In this document: positions 33,633-46,800 of the stretch, in pieces
How positions within the stretch are numbered: the first letter of the stretch is position 1
Layout of the letters: each line of letters begins with the position of its first letter
Origin: Anomaloglossus baeobatrachus
Lineage: Eukaryota > Chordata > Amphibia > Anura > Aromobatidae
NCBI RefSeq assembly: GCF_048569485.1
Contig: NC_134364.1
Location: forward strand, 129,309,089-129,373,088
DNA length: 64,000 nucleotides
Reading direction: 5' to 3'
Position numbers and translations under genes: made by a program
The notes under the pieces: generated by a model
What the model saw: only the letters and a program-made list of their open reading frames with translations
The model's database searches: none
Told to the model about the DNA's origin: nothing

Positions 33633-36600
33633 TTAAGGATTCACCTCTATACACGGCCCCCTACGGGAGACCCCGGGATTCACCTCTATATGCGACCCCC
33701 AACGGGAGACCCCGGGATTCACCTCTATATACGGCCCCCTACGGGAGACCCCGGGATTCACCTCTATATGCGACCCCCAACGGGAGACCCCGGGATTCAC
33801 CTCTATATACGGCCCCTACGGGAGACCCCGGGATTCACCTCTATACACGGCCCCTACGGGAGACCCCGGGATTCACCTCTATATGCGACCCCTACGGGAG
33901 ACCCCGGGATTCACCTCTATACACGGCCCCCTACGGGAGACCCCGGGATTCACCTCTATACACGGCCCCCAACGGGAGACCCCGGGATTCACCTCTATAC
34001 ACGGCCCCTACGGGAGACCCCGGGATTCACCTCTATACACGGCCCCCTACGGGAGACCCCGGGATTCACCTCTATACACGGCCCCCTACGGGAGACCCCG
34101 GGATTCACCTCTATACACGGCCCCTACGGGAGACCCCGGGATTCACCTCTATACACGGCCCCCTACGGGAGACCCCGGGATTCACCTCTATACACGGGCC
34201 CCTACGGGAGACCCCGGGATTCACCTCTATACACGGCCCCTACGGGAGACCCCGGGATTCACCTCTATATGCGACCCCTACGGGAGACCCCGGGATTCAC
34301 CTCTATACACGGCCCCCTACGGGAGACCCCGGGATTCACCTCTATACACGGCCCCCAACGGGAGACCCCGGGATTCACCTCTATACACGGCCCCTACGGG
34401 AGACCCCGGGATTCACCTCTATACACGGCCCCCTACGGGAGACCCCGGGATTCACCTCTATACACGGCCCCCTACGGGAGACCCCGGGATTCACCTCTAT
34501 ACACGGCCCCTACGGGAGACCCCGGGATTCACCTCTATACACGGCCCCCTACGGGAGACCCCGGGATTCACCTCTATACACGGGCCCCTACGGGAGACCC
34601 CGGGATTCACCTCTATACACGGCCCCCAACGGGAGACCCCGGGATTCACCTCTATACACGGCCCCCAACGGGAGACCCCGGGATTCACCTCTATACACGG
34701 CCCCCAACGGGAGACCCCGGGATTCACCTCTATACACGGGCCCCTACGGGAGACCCCGGGATTCACCTCTATACACGGCCCCCTACGGGAGACCCCGGGA
34801 TTCACCTCTATACACGGCCCCCTACGGGAGACCCCGGGATTCACCTCTATACACGGCCCCCTACGGGAGACCCCGGGATTCACCTCTATACACGGGCCCC
34901 AACGGGAGACCCCGGGATTCACCTCTATACACGGGCCCCCAACGGGAGACCCCGGGATTCACCTCTATACACGGCCCCTACGGGAGACCCCGGGATTCAC
35001 CTCTATACACGGCCCCCTACGGGAGACCCTGGGATTCACCTCTATACACGGCCCCCTACGGGAGACCCCGGGATTCACCTCTATACACGGCCCCTACGGG
35101 AGACCCCGGGATTCACCTCTATACACGAGCCCCCTACGGGAGACCCCGGGATTCACCTCTATACACGGCCCCCAACGGGAGACCCCGGGATTCACCTCTA
35201 TACACGGCCCCCAACGGGAGACCCCGGGATTCACCTCTATACACGGCCCCCAACGGGAGACCCCGGGATTCACCTCTATACACGGGCCACTACGGGAGAC
35301 CCCGGGATTCACCTCTATACACGGCCCCCTACGGGAGACCCCGGGATTCACCTCTATACACGGCCCCCTACGGGAGACCCCGGGATTCACCTCTATACAC
35401 GGCCCCCTACGGGAGACCCCGGGATTCACCTCTATACACGGGCCCCAACGGGAGACCCCGGGATTCACCTCTATACACGGGCCCCCAACGGGAGACCCCG
35501 GGATTCACCTCTATACACGGGCCCCAACGGGAGACCCCGGGATTCACCTCTATACACGGGCCCCCAACGGGAGACCCCGGGATTCACCTCTATACACGGG
35601 CCCCCAACGGGAGACCCCGGGATTCACCTCTATACACGGCCCCCTACGGGAGACCCCGGGATTCACCTCTATACACGGCCCCCTACGGGAGACCCCGGGA
35701 TTCACCTCTATACACGGCCCCCTACGGGAGACCCCGGGATTCACCTCTATACACGGCCCCTACGGGAGACCCCGGGATTCACCTCTATACACGGCCCCCT
35801 ACGGGAGACCCCGGGATTCACCTCTATACACGGCCCCCAACGGGAGACCCCGGGATTCACCTCTATACACGGGCCCCTACGGGAGACCCCGGGATTCACC
35901 TCTATACACGGCCCCCTACGGGAGACCCCGGGATTCACCTCTATACACGGCCCCCTACGGGAGACCCCGGGATTCACCTCTATACACGGCCCCCTACGGG
36001 AGACCCCGGGATTCACCTCTATACACGGGCCCCAACGGGAGACCCCGGGATTCACCTCTATACACGGGCCCCCAACGGGAGACCCCGGGATTCACCTCTA
36101 TACACGGCCTCCTACGGGAGACCCCGGGATTCACCTCTATATACGGCCCCTACGGGAGACCCCGGGATTCACCTCTATACACGGCCCCTACGGGAGACCC
36201 CGGGATTCACCTCTATACACGAGCCCCCTACGGGAGACCCCGGGATTCACCTCTATACACGGCCCCCTACGGGAGACCCCGGGATTCACCTCTATACACG
36301 AGCCCCTACGGGAGACCCCGGGATTCACCTCTATACACGGCCCCCTACGGGAGACCCCGGGATTCACCTCTATACACGGGCCCCCAACGGGAGACCCCGG
36401 GATTCACCTCTATACACGGCCCCCTACGGGAGACCCCGGGATTCACCTCTATACACGAGCCCCTACGGGAGACCCCGGGATTCACCTCTATACACGGCCC
36501 CCTACGGGAGACCCCGGGATTCACCTCTATACACGGGCCCCAACGGGAGACCCCGGGATTCACCTCTATACACGGCCCCCTACGGGAGACCCCGGGATTC

Positions 36601-39050
36601 CCCTCTATACACGGCCCCTACGGGAGACCCCGGGATTCACCTCTATACACGGGCCCCTACGGGAGACCCCGGGATTCACCTCTATACACGGCCCCCAACG
36701 GGAGACCCCGGGATTCACCTCTATACACGGCCCCCAACGGGAGACCCCGGGATTCACCTCTATACACGGCCCCCAACGGGAGACCCCGGGATTCACCTCT
36801 ATACACGGGCCCCTACGGGAGACCCCGGGATTCACCTCTATACACGGCCCCCTACGGGAGACCCCGGGATTCACCTCTATACACGGCCCCCTACGGGAGA
36901 CCCCGGGATTCACCTCTATACACGGCCCCTACGGGAGACCCCGGGATTCACCTCTATACACGAGCCCCCTACGGGAGACCCCGGGATTCACCTCTATACA
37001 CGGCCCCCAACGGGAGACTCCGGGATTCACCTCTATACACGGCCCCCAACGGGAGACCCCGGGATTCACCTCTATACACGGCCCCCAACGGGAGACCCCG
37101 GGATTCACCTCTATACACGGGCCACTACGGGAGACCCCGGGATTCACCTCTATACACGGCCCCCTACGGGAGACCCCGGGATTCACCTCTATACACGGCC
37201 CCCTACGGGAGACCCCGGGATTCACCTCTATACACGGCCCCCTACGGGAGACCCCGGGATTCACCTCTATACACGGGCCCCAACGGGAGACCCCGGGATT
37301 CACCTCTATACACGGGCCCCCAACGGGAGACCCCGGGATTCACCTCTATACACGGGCCCCAACGGGAGACCCCGGGATTCACCTCTATACACGGGCCCCC
37401 AACGGGAGACCCCGGGATTCACCTCTATACACGGCCCCCTACGGGAGACCCCGGGATTCACCTCTATACACGGCCCCCTACGGGAGACCCCGGGATTCAC
37501 CTCTATACACGGGCCCCCAACGGGAGACCCCGGGATTCACCTCTATACACGGCCCCCTACGGGAGACCCCGGGATTCACCTCTATACACGGCCCCTACGG
37601 GAGACCCCGGGATTCACCTCTATACACGGGCCCCCAACGGGAGACCCCGGGATTCACCTCTATACACGGCCCCCACCGGAAGACCCCGGGATTCACCTCT
37701 ATACACGGCCCCTACGGGAGACCCCGGGATTCACCTCTATACACGAGCCCCCTACGGGAGACCCCGGGATTCACCTCTATACACGGCCCCCTACGGGAGA
37801 CCCCGGGATTCACCTCTATATACCGCCCTTACGGGAGACCCCGGGATTCACCTCTATATACGGCCCCCAACGGGAGACCCCGGGATTCACCTCTATACAC
37901 GGCCTCCTACGGGAGACCCCGGGATTCACCTCTATATACGGCCCCTACGGGAGACCCCGGGATTCACCTCTATACACGGGCCCCTACGGAAGACCCCGGG
38001 ATTCACCTATATACACGGCCCCTACGGGAGACCCCGGGATTCACCTCTATACACGGCCTCCTACAGGAGACCCCGGGATTCACCTCTATACACGGCCCCC
38101 TATGGGGACCCCGGGATTCACCTCTATACACGGCCTCCTACAGGAGACCCCGGGATTCACCTCTATACACGGCCTCCTACGGGAGACCCCGGGATTCACC
38201 TCTATACACGGCCTCCTACGGGAGACCCCGGGATTCACCTCTATATACGACCCCTACGGGAGACCCCGGGATTCACCTCTATATACGGCCCCTACGGGAG
38301 ACCCCGGGATTCACCTCTATATACGGCTCCTACGGGAGACCCCGGGATTCACCTCTATATACGGCCCCTACGGGAGACCCCGGGATTCACCTCTATACAC
38401 GGGCCCCCAACGGGAGACCCCGGGATTCACCTCTATACACGGCCTCCTACGGGAGACCCCGGGATTCACCTCTATATACGGCCCCTACGGGAGACCCCGG
38501 GATTCACCTCTATATACGGCCCCTACGGGAGACCCCGGGATTCACCTCTATACACGGCCTCCTACGGGAGACCCCGGGATTCACCTCTATACACGGCCTC
38601 CTACGGGAGACCCCGGGATTCACCTCTATACACGGCCCCCTACGGGAGACCCCGGGATTCACCTCTATACACGGCCCCCTACGGGAGACCCCGGGATTCA
38701 CCTCTATACACGGCCTCCTACGGGAGACCCTGGGATTCACCTCTATACACAGCCCCTACGGGAGACCCCAGGATTCACCTCTATACACGGGCCCCTATGG
38801 GAGACCCCGGGATTCACCTCTATACACGGGCCCCTACGGGAGACCCCGGGATTCACCTCTATACACGACCCCTACGGGAGACCCCGGGATTCACCTCTAT
38901 ACACGACCCCTACGGGAGACCCCGGGATTCACCTCTATACACGGCCCCCAACGGGAGACCCCGGGATTCACCTCTATACACGGCCCCCTACGGGGACCCC
39001 GGGATTCACCTCTATATACGGCCCCTACGGGAGACCCTGGGATTCACCTC
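33633..39050. repeat. 37-bp minisatellite, about 146 units, open in all three plus frames
   Basis: The unit is CCCCTACGGGAGACCCCGGG followed by ATTCACCTCTATACACG, with frequent variants CCCCAACGGG, GGGCCCC and CTATATACG. Because 37 is one more than a multiple of three and the unit has no stop in any plus frame, overlapping frames of 1,823 to 1,876 codons arise. These are not proteins. Blocks of up to about 375 bp recur with an offset of about 1,835 bp. Confidence 0.97.
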
Positions 39051-39051
39051 T

Positions 39052-42000
39052 ATACCCAATGGTCCTCTGCAGCTACTCACAAAGATGGCCACACGCTGGA
39101 CCTCATCTTCACTCGCCTCTGTTCCCTATCTAGCCTCTGTAACTCGCCTCTCCCTGTCTGACCACAACCTGATCACATTCTCTTCCCTCTTCTCCAAATA
39201 CACAACCCCCCTCCACAAACTTTCACACGCCCACAGACATCTCAACCACCTTGACCTACACGCACCTTCTCAGTCCCTTCTCCCTTTTGCTTCCTTACAT
39301 GACGCAGATGCTGCAGCCGCTTTATATAACACTGCAATCTCTGCAGCTCTTGAATCGGCCGCCCCCCCCCCTCACACACACCAAAACCCGCATAATCAAC
39401 AGGCAACCCTGGCACACAAGCCAGACTAAAGAACTGAGACGGGCTTCACCAGAATCACTGAGCACACATGGAAAAGGTCTCCTTCCACTGAACACTTCAT
39501 TGCATATAAAGGGTCCCTCACCACTTTCGAGTCCGCACTCACTGCTACAAAACAAGCCTACTTCTCATCCCTCATATCCTCCCTATGCCACAACCCTAAA
39601 CAGCTATTCAACACTTTCCACTCTCTCCTCTGGCACCACCTCCCTCTCCTCTCCTCCGTCACCACCTCCCTCGCCTCTCCTCCGTCCCCCGGCACCACCT
39701 CACTCTCCTCTCCTCCATCCCCCGGCACCACCTCCCTCGCCTCTCCTCCGTCCCCCGGCACCACCTCCCTCGCCTCTCCTCCGTCCCCCGGCACCACCTC
39801 CCTCGCCTCTCCTCCGTCCCCCGGCACCACCTCCCTCTCCTCTCCTCCATCCCCCAGCACCACCTCCCTCTCCTCTCCTCCGTCCCCCAGCACCACCTCC
39901 CTCTCCTCTCCTCCGTCCCCCGGCACCACCTCCCTCGCCTCTCCTCCGTCCCCCGGCACCACCTCCCTCTCCTCTCCTCCATCCCCCAGCACCACCTCCC
40001 TCGCCTCTCCTCCGTCCCCCGGCACCACCTCCCTCTCCTCTCCTCCGTCCCCCGGCACCACCACCTCCCTCTCCTCTCCTCCGTCCCCCGGCACCACCTC
40101 CCTCTCCTCTCCTCCGTCCCCCGGCACCACCTCCCTCTCCTCTCCTCCGTCCCCCGGCACCACCTCCCTCTCCTCCGTCCCCCGGCACCACCTCCCTCTC
40201 CTCTCCTCCGTCCCCCGGCACCACCTCCCTCTCCTCTCCTCCGTCCCCCGGCACCACCTCCCTCTCCTCCGTCCCCCGGCACCACCTCCCTCTCCTCTCA
40301 TCTCATCTGAAGACTTTGCCTCTTTCTTCAAGCAGAAGATTGACAACATCAGAGCAAGCTTTGTCCCACAATCACCACAGCCACTCCTCACAACTACTCA
40401 GCCTTCTTCTTCCAAAATCCAGCTTCTCCACCATGACAGAATTTTTCCACTCTACTCTCAAGATCACATCTAACCACCTGTGCACTGGACCCGCTCCCAT
40501 CGCACCTCATCCCCTATCTCACCGCAGTCCTCATCCCAGCCCTAACCCATCTCTTCAACCTATCACTGAAAACTGGTGTATTCCCTTCATGCTTTAAACA
40601 TGCCTCTATTACACCCATCCTCAAAAAGCCCTCCCTTGACCCATCCTCTGTGTCTAGCTACCGCCCCATATCCCTTCTCCCCTACGCCTCAAAACTACTG
40701 GAACAGCATGTCCATCTTGAATTGTCCTCTTACCTCTCCTCCTCCTCCCTCTTTGACCAGCTACACTCTGGCTTTCGACCCCATTACTCCATCGAAACTT
40801 CCCTAACTAAAGTCACCAATGACCTACTAACCGCCAAAGCCAAGCGACACTGCTCTATCCTCCTCCTCCTGGACATGTCCTCTGCCTTCGACACCGTGCA
40901 CCACTCCCTCCTATTACAGATTCTCTCATCTCTGGGCATCACAGACTTGGCCCTATCTTGGATCTCCTCATACCTAACCGACCGAACTTTCAGCGTCTCC
41001 CATTCTCACACCACTTCCTCATCTCGCCTCTATCCGTTGGTGTCCCCCAAGGCTCAGTTCTTGGACCCCTGCTGTTCTCTATCTACACCTTCGGCCTGGG
41101 ACAGCTCATAGAGTCCCACGGCTTCCAGTATCATCTCTATGCCGATGACACACAGATCTACCTCTCTGGACCTGACATTACCTCTCTACTAACCAGAATC
41201 CCACAATGTCTGTCTGCTGCTTCATCCTTCTTCTCTGCGCGATTCCTAAAACTTAACATGGACAAAACAGAATTCATTGTCTGTCCTCCTCCTCACTCAT
41301 CTCCTCCAACAAGCCTATCCATCAAACTTGATGGCTGCTCACTCTCCCCAGTCTCACAAGCTCGTTGCCTTGGAGTGACCCTCGACTCTGCTCTATCCTT
41401 CAAGCCACACATCCAAGCCCTCTTCACCTCATGCAGATTACAACTCAAAAACATCTCCCGGATCCGTGCTTTCCTTAACCAAGAATCTGCAAAAACATTA
41501 GTGCATGCCCTCATCATCTCCCGCCTCGACTACTGCAACCTCCTGCTCTCTGGCCTCCCTTCCAACACTCTTGCACCCCTCCAATCTATCCTAAACTCTG
41601 CGGCCTGCCTAATCCACCTCTCCCCTCGCTATTCCCCAGCCTCTCCTCTCTGCCAATCCCTTCACTGGCTTCCCATCGCCCAACGACTCCAGTTGAAAAC
41701 ACTAACCATGACCTACAAAGCCATGCACAACCTGTCTCCTCCCTACATCTGTGACCTAGTCTCCCGTAACCTACCCGCACGCAACCTCAGATCCTCATAC
41801 GATCTCTTTCTCTACTGCTCTCCTAGCTCCCCTTATCATAATCGCATACAAGATTTCTCCCGTGCATCCCCCATACTCTGGAACGCTCTACCTCAGCACA
41901 TCAGACTCTCCCCTACCGTGGAAAGCTTCAAAAGAAACCTGAAGACCCACCTCTTCCGACAAGCCTACAACCTACAATAGCCCTCAGTATAGTACACGAC

Positions 42001-42180
42001 TGCACAACCAGCTCTGTCCTCACCTATTGTACCATCACCCATTCCCTGTAGACTGTGAGCCCTCGCGGGCAGGGTCCTCTCTCCTCCTATACCAGTCTGT
42101 TTTTGTAATGTTCATGATTGTTGTACTTGTTTGTTATGTATACCCCATTCACTTGTAAAGCGCCATGGAATAAATAATAA
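39052..42180 (+). mobile_element. 5'-truncated LINE of the L2/CR1 group with reverse transcriptase
   Basis: The copy starts within the end of the endonuclease domain (GHTLDLIFTRLCSL, then LSDHNLITFS), continues through EDFASFFKQKIDNIRASF, and reaches the reverse transcriptase with [44 protein letters not shown] and [10 protein letters not shown]. The C-terminal part ends [13 protein letters not shown] at 41980. The 3' end has GTGAGCCCTCGCGGGCAGGG, GTAAAGCGCCATGGAATAAA and a short AATAAT tail. Frames change several times (for example near 41040 and 40600), so it is dead. It is oriented opposite to the genes and sits at the edge of the 37-bp array. Confidence 0.9.
39640..40290. repeat. 33-bp minisatellite inside the LINE reading frame
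   Basis: About 20 units of CTCCTCTCCTCCGTCCCCCG followed by GCACCACCTCCCT lie between the endonuclease remnant and the reverse transcriptase. The unit is a multiple of three, so it reads as an 11-residue Pro-rich repeat (PSPLLRPPAPP). LINEs of this group have a Pro-rich spot here, and it seems to have been expanded in this copy. Confidence 0.92.
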
Positions 42181-42490
42181 TATGCTGCCCCCTACGGGAG
42201 AACACGGGATTTACCTCTATACACGGCCACCTGAGGGAAACCCCGGGGTAATACCGGGATTTACTTCTATATACCACCACCCACGGGACACTCCGGGTAA
42301 TACCAGGGTTTTCTTCTGTATACCGCCACCTACAGGAGGCTCCAGGTAATTCCAGGGTTTACTTCTGTATACCGCCACCTACAGGAAGCTCCAGGTAATA
42401 CCAGGGTTTACTTCTGTATACCGCCACCTACAGGAAGCTCCAGGTAATACCAGGGTTTACTTCTGTATACCGCCACCTACAGGAGGCTCC
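42181..42490. repeat. diverged 49/50-bp form of the 37-bp minisatellite
   Basis: After the LINE the array resumes as CCCCCTACGGGAGAACACGG and then changes to a longer unit (CTACAGGAAGCTCCAGGTAA plus TACCAGGGTTTACTTCTGTA plus TACCGCCAC). The extra bases lie where GACCCCGGGATT stood, so this is an older relative of the main array. Confidence 0.82.
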
Positions 42491-42509
42491 TGACTTTTAC
42501 TGATGGGTC

Positions 42510-43399
42510 CAGTGACTGGTTTTCTCCTTTATTTTTGCTATCTTATAAAAAGGATGACTTGGTACAAATATATACATTTATACAGCACGGTTTACAAAAG
42601 GAAATGGAGAGAAAATAAGGATTTTCCTTCACTGGGGCGGGAGCGACGGCAGAAAATACAGACCCGCGTCCACGTTTTGCCTGCAAAATCCGGAGTCAAT
42701 AAATAAGATTCATTTAGAAAACATTAATAAAGAAGAGTCCAGTGGACGCAGCACTGTGGTAGACCTGGATATACGCCGAGCGGAGGAGCGGCTGACCACC
42801 GCCAGGTACCGGAGGAGGAGGCCGGAGCTCTCGCAGTAAAGGCACATTACCTCCGGTGAGATATAGGGGGCGCCTGTGGCTGGTGGACCGATACAATGTG
42901 GGCAGGATAGAAAAATAATTGGGTCACAAACCCAGCGCCATCGTTGTGGCCCCCAAACCATGGAAATACCCCGGTTCTGATACGAAAAGTAGATTATTAA
43001 AGAGACAGGAAAATAATCTCATCTATTAAATATAGAAAACGGGGGAGGTCTGCAGGGGGAACGTGGGGGGGTCAGGGGGCAACAACTGCGGACCATGTAA
43101 AACGACAACATCTGCATAGCATGGCGGCATTACCCCCAAGTGCTGGATGAGAAGAAACATGGCTCCCTCAAGAAGGGAACACAACCAGAAACTCCTCAGG
43201 GAGATCGTGTCCCCCAACCATAGAAAAGTAAGGGGCCAAGACGAGGACGGAGGGATTGGATTCAGGACACAAGGTCTGCGGGGGGGGGCAGTGACCAGTC
43301 ACAGGGAGACCACAAGCAGTAATGGTCACTCCACCGCTGGATATCCACCACAGGGAGGACGCTCCACTCTCCGACGTCTGTCACGCTCAGACATTAACC
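42510..43399 (-). other. CRTC2: CRTC2 3' untranslated region (inferred)
   Basis: About 870 bases of unique sequence follow the CRTC2 stop on the minus strand. AATAAA (minus strand, 42528-42533) is the best polyadenylation signal I see before the minisatellite begins. The extent is inferred. Confidence 0.5.
42528..42533 (-). promoter_or_regulatory. CRTC2: candidate AATAAA polyadenylation signal of CRTC2
   Basis: A canonical hexamer lies about 870 bases past the stop codon on the coding strand, just before the repeat boundary. Confidence 0.4.
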
Positions 43400-43836
43400 T
43401 CACTGCAGCCGGTCAGAGCGAAAAGAATCTTCCACCAGGGAGTCCGTCAGGGGCGCATAGGGGTCACTCAGCATATTAAGTCCGTCCAGAGTCAGGGGCT
43501 CAATGTTAAGATCTTCCTCCAAACCCAGAGACGGATCCATTTCGAAGCCAGGAACCCCGGACAATGCGCTGGTGATCTCCTTGGAGAAACCGGGTGGGGA
43601 GTCTACAGCTGGAGGGGAGAAGAAGGGAGGCGATTACAGGGGGCACAGGTAGGAGGGGGCGTCGGGATGGGCACACACCCACCTGTCAGGATGATGTTGG
43701 GGATGGGCTCGTGTCGGCTGCAGTTGTTCACTTTCTTCAGGGCCTGTGAGGAGTTCAGCAACGGAGGATAATCCCCGGTCAAACAACTTCCACTGAGGCC
43801 CAGGCGCCCACCCTCCACCATGTTACACTGTTCAAA
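43400..43836 (-). CDS. CRTC2: CRTC2 exons 13-14: C-terminal transactivation domain
   Basis: Exon 13 encodes [15 protein letters not shown] and exon 14 encodes [20 protein letters not shown], then [18 protein letters not shown] and the end SFRSDRLQ. This acidic/hydrophobic tail is the part of CRTC2 that recruits general coactivators. Both exons are close to human in length and sequence. Confidence 0.92.
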
Positions 43837-46800
43837 CTGAGGACAGAGACACACATCAGCCTCCACAGTGAGCGGCCCAGACCCCTCCACCATGTATGGC
43901 TAGAGCCCCCCACCATACCTGCTGTGATAGAGCGCTGGTCTGCTGAGCTGAAAGCTGAAAATCACATTCATCGAACAGACTGCTGAGAAGAGACTGTGGA
44001 AAGAGCATCAGAGCAGCGTCACACAGAGCGCGCAACAGAGCACCGTCACACAGAGCGCCGTCACACAGAGCGCGCAACAGAGCGCCGTCACACAGAGCGC
44101 GCAACAGAGCGCCGTCACACAGAGCGCCGTCACACAGAGCGCGCAACAGAGCGCCGTCACACAGAGCGCCGTCACACAGAGCGCGCAACAGAGCGCCGTC
44201 ACACAGAGCGCCGTCACACAGAGCGCCGTCACACAGAGCGCCGTCACACAGAGCGCCGTCACACAGAGCGCCGTCACACAGAGCGCGCAACAGAGCGCTG
44301 TCACACAGAGCGCAGTCACACAGAGCGCGCAACAGAGCGCCGTCACACAGAGCGCGCAACAGAGCGCCGTCACACAGAGCGCCGTCACACAGAGCGCGCA
44401 ACAGAGCGCCGTCACACAGAGCGCGCAACAGAGCGCCGTCACACAGAGCGCGCAACAGAGCGCCGTCACACAGAGCGCGCAACAGAGTGCCGTCACAGAG
44501 CGCCGTCACACAGAGCGCGCAACAGAGCGCCGTCACACAGAGCGCGCAACAGAGCGTCGTCACACAGAGCGCGCAACAGAGCGCCGTCACACAGAGCGCG
44601 CAACAGAGCGCCGTCACACAGAGCGCGCAACAGAGCGCCGTCACACAGAGCGCGCAACAGAGCGCCGTCACACAGAGCGCGCAACAGAGCGCCGTCACAC
44701 AGAGCGCGCAACAGAGCGCCGTCACACAGAGCGCGCAACAGAGCGCCGTCACACAGAGCGCGCAACAGAGCGCCGTCACACAGAGCGCGCAACAGAGCGC
44801 CGTCACACAAAGCGCCGTCACACAGAGCGCGCAACAGAGCGCCGTCACACAGAGCGCGCAACAGAGCGCCGTCACACAGAGCGCGCAACAGAGCGCCGTC
44901 ACACAGAGCGCGCAACAGAGCGCCGTCACACAGAGCGCGCAACAGAGCGCCGTCACACAGAGCGCGCAACAGAGCGCCGTCACACAGAGCGCGCAACAGA
45001 GCGCCGTCACACAGAGCCCGCAACAGAGCGCCGTCACACAGAGAGCACAACAGAGCGCCGTCATACAGAGAGCACAACAGAGCGCGCAACAGAGCGCCGT
45101 CACACAGAGCGCGCAACAGAGCGCCGTCACACAGAGCGCCGTCACACAGAGCGCGCAACAGAGCGCCGTCACACAGAGCGCGCAACAGAGCGCCGTCACA
45201 CAGCGCCGTCACACAGAGCGCGCAACAGAGCGCCGTCACACAGAGCGCGCAACAGAGCGCCGTCACACAGAGCGCGCAACAGAGCGCCGTCACACAGAGC
45301 GCGCAACAGAGCGCCGTCACACAGAGTGCGCAACAGAGCGCCGTCACACAGAGCGCCGTCACACAGAGCGCCGTCACACAGAGCGCGCAACAGAGCGCCG
45401 TCACACAGAGCGCGCAACAGAGCGCCGTCACACAGAGCGCGCAACAGAGCGCCGTCACACAGAGCGCGCAACAGAGCGCCGTCACACAGAGCGCGCAACA
45501 GAGCGCGCAACAGAGCGCCGTCACACAGAGCGCCGTCACACAGAGCGCGAAACAGAGCGCCGTCACACAGAGCGCGAAACAGAGCGCCGTCACACAGAGC
45601 GCGAAACAGAGCGCCGTCACACAGAGCGCGAAACAGAGCGCCGTCACACAGAGCGCGAAACAGAGCGCCGTCACACAGAGCGCGCAACAGAGCGCCGTCA
45701 CACAGAGAGCGCAACAGAGCGCCGTCACACAGAGAGCGCAACAGAGCGCCGTCACACAGAGAGCGCAACAGAGCGCCGTCACACAGAGAGCGCAACAGAG
45801 CGCCGTCACACAGAGAGCGCAACAGAGCGCCGTCACAGAGAGAGAGCGTAACAGAGCACGCAACAGAGCGCCGTCACACAGAGAAAGCATCAGAGCGCCG
45901 TCACACAGAGAAAGCATCAGAGCGCCGTCACACAGAGAAAGCAGCAGAGCGCCGTCACAGAGAAAGCAGCAGAGCGCCGTCACACAGAGAAAGCAGCAGA
46001 GCGCCGTCACACAGAGAAAGCAGCAGAGTGCCGTCACACAGAGAAAGCAGCAGAGCGCCGTCACACAGAGAGCAACAGAGCGCCGTCACACAGAGAGAGC
46101 ATCAGAGCGCCGTCACACAGAGCGTAACAGAGCGCGCAACAGAGCGCCGTCACACAGAGAGCGTAACAGAGCACGCAACAGAGCGCCATCACAAAGAGAA
46201 AGCATCAGAGCGCCGTCACAAAGAGAAAACATCAGAGCGCCGTCACACAGAGAAAGCAGCACAGAGCGCAGCCACATAGAAAGCAGCACAGAGCGCAGCC
46301 ACACAGAGAAAGCAGCACAGAGCGCAGCCACACAGAGAAAGCAGCACAGAGCGCAGCCACACAGAGAAAGCAGCACAGAGCGCAGCCACACAGAGAAAGC
46401 AGCACAGAGCGCAGCCACACAGAGAAAGCAGCACAGAGCGCAGCCACACAGAGAAAGCAGCACAGAGCGCAGCCACACAGAGAAAGCAGCACAGAGCGCA
46501 GCCACACAAAGAAAGCAGCACAGAGCGCAGCCACACAGAGAAAGCAGCACAGAGCGCAGCCACACAGAGAAAGCAGCACAGAGCGCAGCCACACAGAAAA
46601 AGCAGCACAGAGCGCAGCCACGCAGAGAAAGCAGCACAGAGCGCAGCCACACAGAGAAAGCAGAACAGAGCGCAGCCACACAGAGAAAGCAGCACAGAGC
46701 GCAGCCACAGAGAAAGCAGCACAGAGCGCAGCCACGCAGAGAAAGCAGCACAGAGCGCAGCCACGCAGAGAAAGCAGCACAGAGCACAGCCACACAGAGA

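Noticed and set aside
33503-39429. Overlapping plus-strand frames of 1,823 to 1,876 codons
   Set aside because: They are readings of a stop-free 37-bp repeat in all three frames, with no start context, domain or codon bias.
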